DNA of 64,000 bases from Zanthoxylum bungeanum. Lineage: Eukaryota; Streptophyta; Magnoliopsida; Sapindales; Rutaceae. The stretch is from NCBI GenBank assembly GCA_019454045.1, contig SKCR01034755.1:1-64000 (forward strand). Direction: 5' to 3'. A program made the translations under genes and the position numbers. A model generated the notes under the pieces. It was not told the origin of the DNA and did no database searches. It was given only the letters and a program-made list of their open reading frames with translations. Position 1 is the first letter of the stretch, and each line of letters begins with the position of its first letter. This document shows, piece by piece, positions 46,398-58,217 of this stretch.

Positions 46398-46938
46398 TTG
46401 ATTGAAAAGACAGGCAAAGGGTAGCCCACAAGTGGAGACCTTTATCCACATCCACGTGTTTAAGGCTTTGAGGAATCTTATAATTTTCTTTAACCCCGTC
46501 TTAAAGGCTAACTACTATCAACTCTTTGGTGTATTTATTGACCGGCCATGGACCCCACTCTCTCTACTACAGAGTAATGTATTCCCCACTGTCGTCTCAA
46601 AACGACGACACTCGCAATAATTTCTGTTTTATAAATTATAATTCCCCCAAAAATGGGGTTATTTATTAATTTAGTAATTAATTTAAAATTTAAGACAAGA
46701 AGAAGATCGAGAAGAAAGAGAAGAGAAAAAAGGAAAACGCGTTTTCTCAATAAGACACTGTTGAACTTTGAAGAAAATAAATCCTCTGTCTTCTCAATTT
46801 TCTTGTTCTCTTTCTCTTACAAGAACCCAAAATTAGGGTTAGGGCTCCCTAAAGAAATAAAAACTTCTCCCCTTTATCTTTAGCCTCAAAGAGAAGGGTT
46901 TAGGGTGTTTAAAGAACCCTCAAAAAGGGTACTCAAAG
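46398..46938 (+). promoter_or_regulatory. Upstream region and leader of the RPK2-like gene
   Basis: This is the 541 bp between the LINE and the RPK2-like start codon. It has no separate gene. A 76-codon open frame (46653-46883) lies in what is probably the 5' leader or promoter. The region from 46680 is purine-rich (gaagaaagagaagagaaaaaagg), then TC-rich, typical of plant leaders. The transcription start cannot be placed. Confidence 0.45.
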
Positions 46939-49900
46939 ATGGTTGCTTTTCACTGCTCCGTGATCAAACGGTACTTTTTGCACAAACCCATCTCCTCATT
47001 TTCACTGTTATTGCTTTTAGTGGTCTTCTTCAGTGTAAACGGTTTCGTTATGGCCGGCACGGATGATAAATCGGTGCTGATTCAGTTCAAAAACTTGGTT
47101 TCAGACCCGTCTGGCCTGCTTTCGAGCTGGAATCCGAAAAATATCTCCGATCACTGCACTTGGTCTGGCGTGTTTTGTGACTCGAATTCGCGTGTGGTTT
47201 CACTTAACATTTCTGGGAGTGGCAAAGAAGGTAAATTTAGTGAAACTGCAAATGGGTTTCAATTTTCTTGTTCAGATTTAGATCAGCTTCCGATCTATGG
47301 TTTTGGTAGTAGAAGGAATTGTAAGGGTGTTAATGGAAAGCTGAGTGGGAAATTGTTGCCTGTGATTGCTAACCTTACTGAGCTTAAAATTTTATCTTTT
47401 CCTTTTAATGGGTTTGATGGTGAAATTCCTAATGAAATCTGGAGCATGGGAAACTTGGAAGTTCTTGATTTAGAAGGAAATTTGTTGAATGGATCCTTGC
47501 CTGATTCGGGTTTCCAGTTAAAAAATCTTCGTGTTCTCAATTTAGGGTTTAATAGGATTACTGGTGAGATACCAGCCATGTTCTCGGATTTTGTGAATTT
47601 GGAAGAGTTAAATTTGGCTGGTAATCTGTTGAATGGAATAGTGCCCACGTTTATTGGGAGGTTAAAAAGGGTATATTTGTCGTTCAATAAGTTTGTTGGG
47701 TCTGTGCCGAGTAAGATTGGAGAGAAATGTGAGAATCTTGAGCATTTAGATTTGTCAGGGAATCACTTGGTTGGTGGGATTCCACAGAGTATGGGTAATT
47801 GTTTTCAATTGCGATCATTGTTGTTGTTTTCGAATATGTTGGAGGAGATTATTCCAGCGGAATTGGGTATGCTTCAGAATCTTGAAGTATTTGATGTGTC
47901 AAGGAACAGTCTTAGTGGTTCAATACCTATTGAGCTCGGGAATTGTTCCAAATTGGCTATTCTTGTGCTCTCGAATCTGTTTGATGCATATGAACACGTT
48001 CGACATTCAAGGGAGGAATCTTCAGTGGAACAACTGAGTTTTATGAATGATGATTTTAACTTTTTTGAAGGTGGAATTCCTGAGACAGTTTCATCCCTTC
48101 CAAACTTGAGGATATTGTGGGCACCAAGGGCAACGCTAGAAGGAAACTTCCCTAGCAACTGGGGTGCCTGTGACAAACTGGAAATGCTCAATTTGGGTCA
48201 CAATTTTTTCTCGGGAGAGAATCTTGGTGCGCTTGGTCGCTGCAAGAACCTGCTGTTTCTGGACTTGAGCTCAAATCAGCTTACTGGAGAGCTTGCTCAT
48301 CTGTCAGTCCCTTGTATGACTGTGTTTGATGTCAGTGGAAACACCTTGTCTGGTTCAATCCCTGCATTCAGTAACATTGTATGCCCTCCCATGCCTTTGT
48401 TGAGGGGGAATCTCTTAGAGAGTTACAACCCATCTACAGCTTATTCATCATTTTTTGCAAAGAAAGCTCAGGTTGGGACACCCTTGCCATTTCTTGGAGG
48501 AGATGGTTATCTTGCAATTTTCCACAATTTTGGAGGCAATAACTTCACTGGCAGTCTCCCTTCCATGCCAATTGCTCCTGAAAGATTAGGGAAACAAACT
48601 GTATATGCATTTTTTGCTGGAGATAACAAGCTCAGTGGGCCTTTTCCAGGGAACATGTTTGAGGTATGTAATAGATTGGCGTCATTAATGGTTAATATTA
48701 GCAACAACAGACTGACTGGTCAGATTCCAGCTGAAATTGGTAGAATGTGCAATTCTCTTAAATTTATGGATGCATCTGGGAATCAGATTGTTGGGTCCAT
48801 TCCTCGTGGTATTGGGGAATTAGTGTCTCTTGTTGCTCTTAATTTAAGTTGGAACCTTATGCTTGATCAGATTCCGACCACTCTTGGGCAGATAAAGGGC
48901 CTAAAGTATCTTTCTTTGGCTGGTAATAACCTCACTGGCTCTATTCCTTCCAGTCTGGGTCAGCTTCAGGTATTGGAAGTATTGGATCTTTCTTCAAATT
49001 CTTTATCTGGTGAGATTCCAGGCGATCTTGATAACTTGAGAGATCTGACTGTTCTTCTTCTCAACAACAACAATCTCTCTGGGAAAATTCCCTCTGGTTT
49101 GGCAAATGTTTCTACGCTCTCAGCATTTAATGTGTCGTTCAATAACTTATCTGGACCATTGCCCTCAAGTAAAAATTTGATGAAATGCAGTAGTGTTCTT
49201 GGAAACCCTTCCCTACGTCCTTGCCAGGAATTTACTCTAACAGAACAATCTCAAGCGGTTGGGGCTGGAGATCCGAACAACTATGCTTCGGCACCATCAG
49301 AAAGTCCTCCAAGTAGTGGGAACCGTGGTTTCAATTCGATTGAGATAGCATCAATAGCATCTGCATCAGCCATTGTTTCAGTTCTTTTGGCTCTCATTGT
49401 CTTGTTCGTGTACACGAGAAAATGGAATCCACAGTCCAAAGTAATGGGTACTACTAGAAAGGAGGTAACAATTTTCACAGAGATTGGAGTCCCTTTGACA
49501 TTTGAGAGTGTTGTTCAGGCCACAGGTAATTTCAATGCGAGCAACTGCATTGGAAATGGAGGTTTTGGGGCAACTTACAAGGCAGAGATATCGCCTGGAG
49601 TCTTGGTGGCAATAAAACGGCTTGCTGTCGGTCGGTTTCAAGGGGTTCAACAATTTCATGCTGAGATCAAAACTCTTGGAAGGCTCCGCCATCCAAATCT
49701 AGTCACTCTAATTGGTTATCATGCCAGTGAAACAGAGATGTTCCTTATATACAATTATTTGCCAGGGGGTAACTTGGAGAACTTCATCCAGCAAAGATCT
49801 ACAAGGGCTGTGGATTGGAGGGTCCTTCACAAGATTGCTCTGGATATTGCTCGTGCTCTTGCCTATCTCCATGATCAGTGTGTACCACGTGTTCTCCATC

Positions 49901-50373
49901 GTGATGTCAAGCCCAGTAATATTTTGTTGGATGATGATTTCAATGCATATTTATCTGACTTTGGCTTGGCTCGGCTTCTGGGTCCTTCAGAAACCCATGC
50001 AACTACCGGAGTAGCTGGGACATTTGGTTATGTTGCCCCAGAATATGCAATGACTTGTCGTGTTTCTGACAAAGCAGATGTTTACAGTTATGGGGTTGTC
50101 CTACTTGAGCTACTTTCGGACAAGAAGGCTCTGGATCCCTCATTTTCTTCATATGGGAATGGATTCAACATTGTTGCATGGGGATGTATGCTCCTTCGGC
50201 AGGGTCGGGCCAAGGAATTCTTCACAGCAGGGCTGTGGGATGCAGGCCCTCATGATGATTTAGTAGAGGTTTTACATTTGGCAGTTGTGTGTACTGTCGA
50301 TTCTCTGTCTACCAGGCCGACTATGAAGCAAGTTGTACGGCGGCTTAAGCAACTGCAACCCCCTTCCTGCTAG
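46939..50373 (+). CDS. RPK2: RPK2/TOADSTOOL2-type LRR receptor-like kinase
   Basis: A single uninterrupted 1,144-residue frame, close to the 1,151 of Arabidopsis RPK2. In Arabidopsis RPK2 is a plasma-membrane receptor kinase acting in CLAVATA-type meristem signalling, anther and embryo patterning. Seen here: a hydrophobic signal peptide (residues ~18-38), an LRR N-cap with [17 protein letters not shown], about twenty LRRs interrupted by non-LRR stretches, a transmembrane segment near residues 803-825 ([20 protein letters not shown]) followed by TRKW, and a kinase domain from about 855. Kinase landmarks are the GNGGFG loop (~871), VAIKR Lys (~893), HRDVKPSN (H~987), DFG (D~1007) and the end [10 protein letters not shown], which matches the family. 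All catalytic residues are present, so it should be an active RD kinase. No introns are needed. It is convergent with the AFP-like gene, 430 bp away. Confidence 0.97.
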   Translation: MVAFHCSVIKRYFLHKPISSFSLLLLLVVFFSVNGFVMAGTDDKSVLIQFKNLVSDPSGLLSSWNPKNISDHCTWSGVFCDSNSRVVSLNISGSGKEGKFSETANGFQFSCSDLDQLPIYGFGSRRNCKGVNGKLSGKLLPVIANLTELKILSFPFNGFDGEIPNEIWSMGNLEVLDLEGNLLNGSLPDSGFQLKNLRVLNLGFNRITGEIPAMFSDFVNLEELNLAGNLLNGIVPTFIGRLKRVYLSFNKFVGSVPSKIGEKCENLEHLDLSGNHLVGGIPQSMGNCFQLRSLLLFSNMLEEIIPAELGMLQNLEVFDVSRNSLSGSIPIELGNCSKLAILVLSNLFDAYEHVRHSREESSVEQLSFMNDDFNFFEGGIPETVSSLPNLRILWAPRATLEGNFPSNWGACDKLEMLNLGHNFFSGENLGALGRCKNLLFLDLSSNQLTGELAHLSVPCMTVFDVSGNTLSGSIPAFSNIVCPPMPLLRGNLLESYNPSTAYSSFFAKKAQVGTPLPFLGGDGYLAIFHNFGGNNFTGSLPSMPIAPERLGKQTVYAFFAGDNKLSGPFPGNMFEVCNRLASLMVNISNNRLTGQIPAEIGRMCNSLKFMDASGNQIVGSIPRGIGELVSLVALNLSWNLMLDQIPTTLGQIKGLKYLSLAGNNLTGSIPSSLGQLQVLEVLDLSSNSLSGEIPGDLDNLRDLTVLLLNNNNLSGKIPSGLANVSTLSAFNVSFNNLSGPLPSSKNLMKCSSVLGNPSLRPCQEFTLTEQSQAVGAGDPNNYASAPSESPPSSGNRGFNSIEIASIASASAIVSVLLALIVLFVYTRKWNPQSKVMGTTRKEVTIFTEIGVPLTFESVVQATGNFNASNCIGNGGFGATYKAEISPGVLVAIKRLAVGRFQGVQQFHAEIKTLGRLRHPNLVTLIGYHASETEMFLIYNYLPGGNLENFIQQRSTRAVDWRVLHKIALDIARALAYLHDQCVPRVLHRDVKPSNILLDDDFNAYLSDFGLARLLGPSETHATTGVAGTFGYVAPEYAMTCRVSDKADVYSYGVVLLELLSDKKALDPSFSSYGNGFNIVAWGCMLLRQGRAKEFFTAGLWDAGPHDDLVEVLHLAVVCTVDSLSTRPTMKQVVRRLKQLQPPSC

Positions 50374-50803
50374 CACCCACCGTGATTGGACAAAATACAT
50401 AGATAATTTGAGGGGAGAGCCCTGTTGTTATGTAATTGGCAGAAGTGTAGTTGTAGTTGATCCAGCGTGTAAATTGTAATATAGTCTAGCATCCCTTTGT
50501 CAATGTCATTTTTCTGATTAAAAGGGGCCTACTGATGAATCTGCAGAAGAATGCAGATATTTGTTGTCAACATACTTGTATTGTGTTGGGTAGTTTCAAT
50601 AAAAAAAGGATTGAGAGTAGAGATATTATCTGCAGAATCATGATTTTTAGCCATTGTGTATGTAATGATTGATATGACAAGTGACTTGATCAATCCAAAG
50701 AAATGCAAGCATAGATGAGATGCTGAAGGATTTTGTAGAATGCCATATGTAACAATTGTTTTCTTCCCAATACAAGTGCCTAGAAATAAGAGATTTTTAA
50801 GTT
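50374..50803. other. Convergent 3' flanks of RPK2-like and AFP-like genes
   Basis: The 430 bp between two stop codons on opposite strands must hold both 3' UTRs. CAATAAAAAAAGG at 50599 could serve the plus-strand gene. There is no other gene. Confidence 0.5.
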
Positions 50804-52710
50804 TCATAAACCCCTGTTAAATTCTACAACGATGTGCTTCAGCGGATGTGTCACATCGCTTCCACCAGCATGGTTGACAAACTCGGCTGGAGAGAGAGAG
50901 CTCCCATGGCACACACATACTATCCTCACTTCCTCACCCTTCCTATATCTGTAAAGAAATCCTTCAATTCTTTTTCCATCGGGGCCATCTCCTGTTGTAG
51001 ACACACTAGGCATATCTTCCAGCACAACTCTTGTTTCATCCACTGTTGAGTGATTCTCCATAGCCATCCACTTGCCTGATTTTTCATCCTCAGGATTTCT
51101 TGGAGGTCTCTGTTCATTCTTTGGCCTTGACTGGACACTGGAAGGGCTAGCTGCTTCGGTGCATTTCTTTGATCCTGAAATGGGAAGCAAAATACCTGGG
51201 GGATTCAGATTGCCAATTATGTCAAGAAGCTTGTCCATGTACCAAATGTTGAGTTCACATTTTTTCTCCTCCCATCCATTAAACCATCACATCTAATCTT
51301 TTCTTTGCAATCAATCAAGCAAAACATATGAATCCCACAGATGCACAGTTTTGCTAACATGGAAGGTAATATGGCTGAGCAAATACTCCCTTTACAGTGG
51401 CATCAATGGTCAGACAGACAGACAATCAGAAGGGCATCAAAACTTATCGGTAAAACGGACAGGAATTTTCCAAAAGCATTACAATTAGCTATTAGAGGAA
51501 ATGTGACTACTAACAGAAACTAAATCTACAAAACTCAAAACTGAAATAAAGAAAAACTATAAGAAACCAAATAACTAAGATATTAGTTGACACAAAACAT
51601 GAATACAAAGAATTCACAATTATTTTTAATTCAATGCCTACTGTATCTCAGGCAATAATACTAGACTTCTGACAGGAAGTGACATACAGATTCAATCAGA
51701 CCCATTGGTTGAGCAAAATTACAGGACTCTCTTAATTAAACAAATAACGAACAAGAAAGATGCCAACAAGTTTTTATTATTCTAATATCCAAGACATTAT
51801 TTGGTGAAATTACATGAAAAGAATAAAAGCCAACTTTAAACCAAACAATGTCAAGGTCCAACAACTACAGTAATAACAACATTACACCAGTGAAACAACT
51901 GCAATCAATATGATCTTAAGAAAAAATTAATCTGTACTCCGTTAATTTAACAAGGAAAAAAAAAAGCAACAATCACAGATTCTAACTAAGCTTCAAGAAA
52001 ATAAATAAACAAAGAAAAGAGGTAATACCTTGATGTGGTTGACACTCAAGTCCAGAAATTCCTGAGGAAGAACTTCCTAGTGATGATCCATTTGAGCCTT
52101 GTGATGCAGGTGTTAATAAGCCTCCTTCAACAGCACTGCCGCCTTTCAGTACAATGCTACAAGCTCCTTTAACCCAACTTTGCATACCAAAAGCCTCACA
52201 ATTTTCCATCTGCTGAATCCCATTACCACCCTCTTCTCCTCCATTAATTACTTCCCCAGAAACCCTACTCCTGTCCCCTGAAATCTTCAAATTCCTCTGC
52301 TTCTCTGATCTCTTCCTCTTTGCTTCCATTCTCCTCAGTGTCTGCAACTCCTTCCTCTTCCTCCATTCCTCTTCAGTTTCCGTAGGTAAAGAACGTGTCC
52401 TTATAAGATTAGCACAAGCCATTGGCACCACAAAAGATTTGTCATTTTGGTCTCTAACAAATGGGTCGATAAAATCTGGAATTGAAGATGATCTTGTAAG
52501 TTTATTATTAGCTTTTGTGTGGTCCACTCCAAAACGACCATTTAGAGACAGCCCCAAGCTCAGCTCGATCTCTTCTGTTTCTTCAGTTTGCGCTTGAGCA
52601 AAATGATTCCCATTCTTGAATCTTTGTAAGAGATCTTTTGGAAAATTATTCACTTGCATGGAAACATGCTTTTGAGTTTGTATGCTTCCAATTTCATCAG
52701 CTTTTTCCAT
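50804..52710 (-). CDS. Ninja-family AFP (ABI five binding protein)-like repressor, two exons
   Basis: AFP proteins are nuclear co-repressor adaptors that dampen ABA signalling by binding ABI5-type bZIPs and recruiting TOPLESS. Exon 1 (52710-52029) ends in phase 1 at donor GTATTA. Exon 2 (51174-50804) starts after TTTCAG, with an 854-bp intron. The product is 350 residues, the usual AFP size. Domains are an EAR motif IELSLGLSL (residues ~48-56), the NINJA B region with RTRSLPTETEEEWRKRKELQ and a KRKR nuclear signal (~105-140), a Ser-rich linker, and the C-terminal Jas/TIFY-binding-like domain MPSVSTTGDGPDGKRIEGF to CVCHGSSLSPAEFVNHAGG (~282-332). A TOPLESS-binding role follows from the EAR motif. 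I prefer AFP over NINJA itself because of its length and short acidic linker. Three G-box/ABRE motifs lie upstream. Confidence 0.92.
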
Positions 52711-53300
52711 TGATTAATGAATCAACATTGACCAAATTTAAAGATACCCAGATGAACAAAATTGATTACATAGTAGAATTATCGAAAGAAAAAATCATTC
52801 AAATGAATATAATCCCACACGAGATAAAAAAAAAAAAAAAAAAAGCTTAAAAGTTCCATTTTCCTACTTTATATTCAAATCACTACTGTACATACATTCA
52901 CAAAAATTTCCCACAACTTTCTTAAAAACAAACACGAACCAAAGAGAGAGAATTGGTAAACTTTCTTGGAAAAAGGAAAAATTGAAATACCGTAAAAGAC
53001 CCTCAGAGTACCGAGTCAATAGACAATGCATGCAAAAAGTGACACGTGGAGGACATGAAGAGCTCCGGTAAGCCAAAGAACGAGAACACGTGTTGTCAAA
53101 AACCAGATTCCCAGGGGACGCCAATCGAAACGAGCGCATTCATCTCTGTTTCTTTGTGGATTCAGCTTAGATAACAGACGTGTGGTACGTTGACATGTGG
53201 AGGCTTAAGAATCTGCCACTTGTTGTCAGGATATCTAAAGCTTTGACACGTGGAGATTGATGGTTAAGTGTCGTGTTAGAAGGGAGTTTGTCCTCTGGCT
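52711..53300 (-). promoter_or_regulatory. AFP-like gene upstream region with ABRE/G-box cluster
   Basis: Three ACGTG-core elements lie 330-550 bp before the start codon: GACACGTGGA (53041-53050), AACACGTGTT (53085-53094) and GACACGTGGA (53245-53254), plus the weaker GACATGTGG near 53192. Such G-box ABREs bind ABF/ABI5 bZIPs. In an AFP gene this fits ABA-induced negative feedback (inference). An A-rich run at 52828-52843 and a TC-rich leader precede the ATG. Confidence 0.65.
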
Positions 53301-53326
53301 GGACGTCTGCGGCCGGAAAAATTATA

Positions 53327-53432
53327 TTATGTTTCGGATGTATATGTCATCTCTCTCACAATAGTTGGATTTCACAACTGTATGGAATCCAGCTGTTGTG
53401 AGAGAGATGTCATATACATCCAAAATATGATA
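53327..53432. repeat. Near-perfect hairpin, MITE-like inverted repeat
   Basis: Two ~45 bp arms (53329-53373 and 53384-53432) built on GGATGTATATGTCATCTCTC and its complement, with a ~10 base loop (TTCACAACTG). About 90 percent of the arm positions pair. It is short, AT-flanked and non-coding. It could be a small foldback MITE and could fold as a miRNA-like precursor if transcribed. Confidence 0.75.
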
Positions 53433-53955
53433 TACTATCTCCTGCGGCCACGGCATGTGAAAGGTTTTGTGAAACTAGAGGCGTCCACATGGTGTTCCCG
53501 AGGTGTTTTATATTGGAAAATTATATGAGATTAAAATAGTAAAAATAGTTTTTGTTGATAAATAACAATAAAATAAAAAAAAAAAAAATCAGAATGATTA
53601 TTTTATCTATATATCAATAGTATAGGGTCCGTATTTTGTACGTATTGATACATTTTTTACTATAATTTTATATTATAATAAAAATATTAATAATATTTTA
53701 GTTATTGAACATATAAATGATATAGATCTAGTTGATTTTATAATTTAAATGAAACAATTGATTCACTTACACTTAATATTTATGTAATATTTGTTTGTCT
53801 ATCAATTCTCAAATAATATTTCTAATCCATATTAGAGTTTCTCTCTCGTCTTACTCTTTCATTTGAAAACATATTCATATTTATTAATAACTTTAAAATA
53901 TTTAATTTTATTTCAGATGAATTCTAATAAAATTTAATGTAATTTATGTTAAAAA
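53433..53955. other. AT-rich intergenic DNA, nothing recognised
   Basis: No coding frame or repeat boundary is visible between the hairpin and the Copia-type LTR. Confidence 0.4.
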
Positions 53956-54120
53956 TTCTATGGATGGAGGTGTGACATGTCCCTTGGATGGTACCCCATA
54001 GGGACATGTCCTCCTTTTGGAAATAACATGCATGGGAGGGGCATAACCCTTTGGAGGGTTACACCTCAACCCAAAAGATGCCCATATAGCACCCTTCCAT
54101 GCCTATATAAAGTGGGCTGC

Positions 54121-55645
54121 TGTTGTGATATTTTTATATCGTACCGTAAGTGTACGGTATCAAGTTTTAGTATAAATGAGTTTAGAGTGTCGAACCCACA
54201 GGGATTGCGTTAACTCGCACTAAGTACTACAATTGATAATCCCAACTTTATTTAGACAACACATAATAAAGATTTTTAATAAATAAATAAAATATAAAAA
54301 ATATTTAGATATAAGGAACTAATACGATAGAGATTCTGGATCCTGATTTCACCTAGCTGTCGCCTATGTATTTGTTATGTCAATTAATCTTTGTTCAGTT
54401 ATATTGTTTATAAGTCAAGACTCATAAAATATCCACTCCCTCTCTCGAGTGCCGAGTGAAAATATCTTCAACTATAGACTTTGATATCTCTATAAAAATC
54501 CAATAGTTAACAACTCATTACGTTTTGTGATTCTATATTAACGACTTCAAAAGACTGCAGATTCTCTCGAACTCTATAAAATCCTAGGTTATATTCTCTA
54601 GATCTATTCAAAATCCTCTCTCTCGAGTGATAGATTCTAAATATTCATCATCTTCAATTGTGGCCAACAATCAAGAAGCATTAAACTCAAAAGAATATAA
54701 ATAAATTAATAAAACTTCATAACAATATTGATAAACACAATACAAGGTTGAAGCATAGATTACATCATTCTCCAAAATTAAGGAGTTAATTCATGATAAA
54801 AGATAAAGACAATGATAAACATGCCATGAATCTAATGGAAATCATTAGAGTTCTATGAAAGAAATAAGAAGATAAAACCTGAATTGAATCCATTCCTCCT
54901 CGGATGTTACCGCCTATGTCTCCTCTTGTCGCTCTTCAATCCTCTCATTGGATCTCTAAAAATATTTGTTTCTGTGTTTTGTGCAGTGTATTAGCCTCCC
55001 CCCAGAGTATTGGACGAACTGTTATATTTATAGTGGAGACTGGGAGTCATTGGGTATCATTATGGATCTTAAAAACCCTAAAAATTAAATCCTGGAGCGC
55101 ACCTGATTTCCTTACGCAGTGTCGTGACTCTTTAAGTGGGCGCCAAATTCTCAGCATTTTGTATGGCAAATTTGGGCTTGAGGGCGCCATGGCGCCTTCC
55201 TGATTTCTTCAAACAGGCGCCATGGCGCCATTATTTCTTTTGTATGTGGCGCCAAGGCGCATGTTGTCTTCTTTTGTTTTGTGGCGCCTTGGCGCCATTA
55301 ATAGTTGATATTGATGGTGCATTGGCGCCATTGCTTTTGGCAATAATGGGCGCCTTAGCGCCATAATTAATGAACAATTGTGGCGCCACAACGCCTTTCT
55401 CTCAGGAACTTGGCTGGGTGGTACGGCGTTGTGGCACCTTATGAAATTTCTCCCTTGCTGCTCCGTCTTGTGTCCTATGCTCCCATATGGTCCCTAAAAC
55501 ACGTGTAAATATCTCAGGATCCATGTATTAATGTTCATACAAATAAAAACAGAAAATAAACTATAAATGACATTAAATATCTCGAAATATAATAAAACAA
55601 TAGGCTAAGAATGCCATAATAAGTGGGTATAAACCACATTTATCA
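54121..55645 (-). repeat. 3' LTR of the Athila-like element, with GGCGCC palindromes
   Basis: On the minus strand it starts TGATAAATGTGG. It contains about eight GGCGCC or GCGCC-type palindromes at 55139-55390, several paired as GGCGCC(AT/TT)GGCGCC. Confidence 0.9.
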
Positions 55646-56820
55646 AACACCCCCAAACTTAAGGTTTTGCTAGTCCCAAGCAAAAGATAGAAATAAAAAC
55701 TAATTTCAAATAAATAAATATAAATTACTAAATTAACTAAGCCACTTTCGTAGGGATCACGATTGCATTTAGCATATGCAACAAGTCTTTAAACCCCTAG
55801 GTGGCCCTAGTGAACGAGTTATAGTCTCGTGAGGGCTTACAGCGACGACACCCACAAACGTCATTCACACACAATCATGCAAAAATATAAAAATTAACAA
55901 AACATAATCCCGATAATTGCACATAAAATTTTCCTCAAAGAAAGCTCATAAATGAAATTAGAGAACCTTCAAAGTACGCAATGCGACTTAGATCCAAATT
56001 CTTGAGTAAATCATCTAAGCTAGACTTACAGTGTGTGTGTGTGTTTAAAGGTTCATTCACAGCTCGACTCATAAGTAAGCCAACTTAATGATTTCGTTTA
56101 GAAATTAGAATCGATGGGTCAAACCAACCTAGATATCTCAATTATGCTATGTAATTGATTTATTTCGTGCACAGTATGATATGATTTTTCTTTTCTTTTC
56201 TTTTCTTGTCTCCTTTTGCTTTTCTCATTTTGCAATTTTTTTTTCAACTCACCTACCCTTTAAGGTAGCATTTCTCCTCATGGTGGTCCTAATACTCGCC
56301 CATGGGTAGCTTCACGCTTATCGGTTATAGGTGGTTTATTTTCTTTCTTTAGAGACATTTTTCTTTTTAGCTATACCATACTTCATAACACTAGCAAATC
56401 AAGATAGATATCTAAGCAAACGGTCATTCATCGACATGCAATTTCTTCAACTAGTCACTTTATCAACTACTTAAGTTTTCACTGCTAAAAACTTGCTTTT
56501 AAGTGCTTACGAGTCTAACATAAATCAACTATTCAAGGCATCAGATAAAAGTAAATTGGGCACTTATCGTTTCTAAAATTTCACCCATAAACAAACAAAA
56601 TTAATCATAGGATTTATGTTTTACTATCAAAGACTAAAACAATTTTTTTTCATTAAATTTAAACAACTAAATAGCAAGTAAACAGCATGCACACACCCCC
56701 AAACTTAAAACTTGCATTGTCCTCAATGTAAGATAAATATAAAGAACAAGAGCGAGGAACACCACTTCCATGCATGGAGTTGATCAGACTCTTGCTGGTT
56801 AGAATTTGAATGCGCGGGCT
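55646..56820 (-). other. Non-coding 3' internal region with polypurine tract
   Basis: Contains the PPT, the PPT-proximal block shared with two other Athila-like elements (55739-55838), a second block (55950-56150) shared with 5290-5510, and a TTTTC microsatellite at 56185. No ORF. Confidence 0.65.
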
Positions 56821-57291
56821 TTATGTGTCTCGTGCTACCTGCATAATTAACATGCAACTTAATAAACAAATAGCACACAATAAACTAAAAATTAAAAATA
56901 AATAAAATAATAATAAAACAAATGCAAGGGTTGCCTCCCCGCTAGCGCTAAGTTTAACGTCTTCAGCCAGACGCAGCCACCCAAAATGGTTATGGTGGCT
57001 TAAATGTAGTGAACCAGGTAATCTCATCTGCTTTCTTCTTTGGTATCCACCGGTTCTTATGACGTAAAAAAGACAGCTTGGCAGGCTGTGGCAGTTTATC
57101 GATAGATGGTCCCCAGTTGGAAATTTTGGACTGCACATTCGGTAAAATTGGCCCGGCCTCCTTTTTAACCTTCCATGGGTCATCTCCAAGTGAGCACTGA
57201 CTTTTCTTTTCCTCTTTTTACGGCCCTTTGGGAGTGATTTTGAGTTTAACTGCAGAGCATATTCCCTTATGCATGGCTGCATTATGCTCAT
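56821..57291 (-). pseudogene. Pol-tail remnant of the Athila-like element
   Basis: An open frame of 156 codons. Its end WLRLAEDVKLSASGEAT matches the sequence closing pol in the other two Athila-like elements (about 4487 plus, 23885 minus), followed by a hydrophobic run LAFVLLLFYLFLIFSLLCAI. The first part is basic and compositionally odd and probably out of frame with its ancestor. Confidence 0.5.
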
Positions 57292-58007
57292 ATGTTGCTG
57301 AAATACTGATTCATCCTGTCTGATTTCAACTCCTTTTCTACCGTATCTATCCTGTGACAGTCTGCATCACCTTGAGAACTCGGCATGGCTCTGAAAACAC
57401 TGAAGGTGATTTCTTCATATTGGCCTCTCATTATCAATTCACATTTGTTCTCTTCTTCTATTACTGTTTCCTCCTGAAATACCATTTCATTTTCTTTATT
57501 GCCTAAGTCCTGAGAGGCGTCTTTAAACTTTTTTTCTCTCCTACAGGTTATAATTTGACATTGCTCATTGGGGTTGACTTCAATATCACTCGGAAACACT
57601 CATGTCTGTTGATTGGCCATGGAAGAAACAACCAACCCAATTTGCACTTCTAAAGATTTCATATTTGCCTCTATATTGCCCATTCGTGTTTCGATGTTAT
57701 CCAGCCTTGACTCATTCTTCTTAAACCTCTTTGAAGTTGTAGCTACAAACATGCTGATGAGGTCTTCTAAGGAAGGTTTCTGCTCAGCTCTTGGATAATT
57801 GAAGCCATGAGGAGGTTGCAAAATGTTTTCCATATCAACATATGAAAAATTCGGATGATAATAAATAGACATATGACTGCCTCTATAGTTGTTGAAGTTC
57901 CGATTGTTCACATACTGTACTTGTTCAAATCCTGCTCCTCTGTTGGGTAAAAGCGTTCCATTAGCAGAAGCAGCTTCAATAGACGGTTGGCCTATTTGAT
58001 AGCTCAA
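57288..58007 (-). pseudogene. Athila-like gag C-terminal remnant
   Basis: The frame has Asn/Tyr-rich sequence (VQYVNNRNFNNYRG), then LEDLISMFVATTSKRFKKNE and SRLDNIETRMGNIEANMKSL, a coiled segment, and after an in-frame TGA at 57602-57600 the linker NPNEQCQIIT. This matches the region between gag nucleocapsid and protease. Neither the capsid domain nor the protease core is present. Confidence 0.75.
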
Positions 58008-58193
58008 TAGGATCTGCCATTGCTTCTTTTTAAATTCACCTCGTACGAAAAAAAATATAAAATAAAATAAAATAAAATAAAAATAAAACTTAAGACAAAA
58101 ATAAAGGAAATAAAATAAAATAAAATAAAAATAAAATTCTAAATTAAAGCTAAGATTACTTGGTAGTAGTATTAATGTGAATTAAACAAACAG

Positions 58194-58211
58194 TCCCCGG
58201 CAACGGCGCCA
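58194..58211 (-). other. Primer binding site, tRNA-Asp type
   Basis: The minus strand reads TGGCGCCGTTGCCGGGGA six bases after the LTR end. It is the expected start point for minus-strand DNA synthesis. Confidence 0.85.
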
Positions 58212-58217
58212 AAAACT

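Noticed and set aside
47295..49899. Minus-strand frames within the RPK2-like gene
   Set aside because: Antisense shadows of the LRR and kinase coding sequence.
55136..55391. Short frames reading GALAPL and APWR repeats
   Set aside because: They are translations of GGCGCC palindromes in the LTR. The same frames appear in both LTRs because the LTRs are copies.
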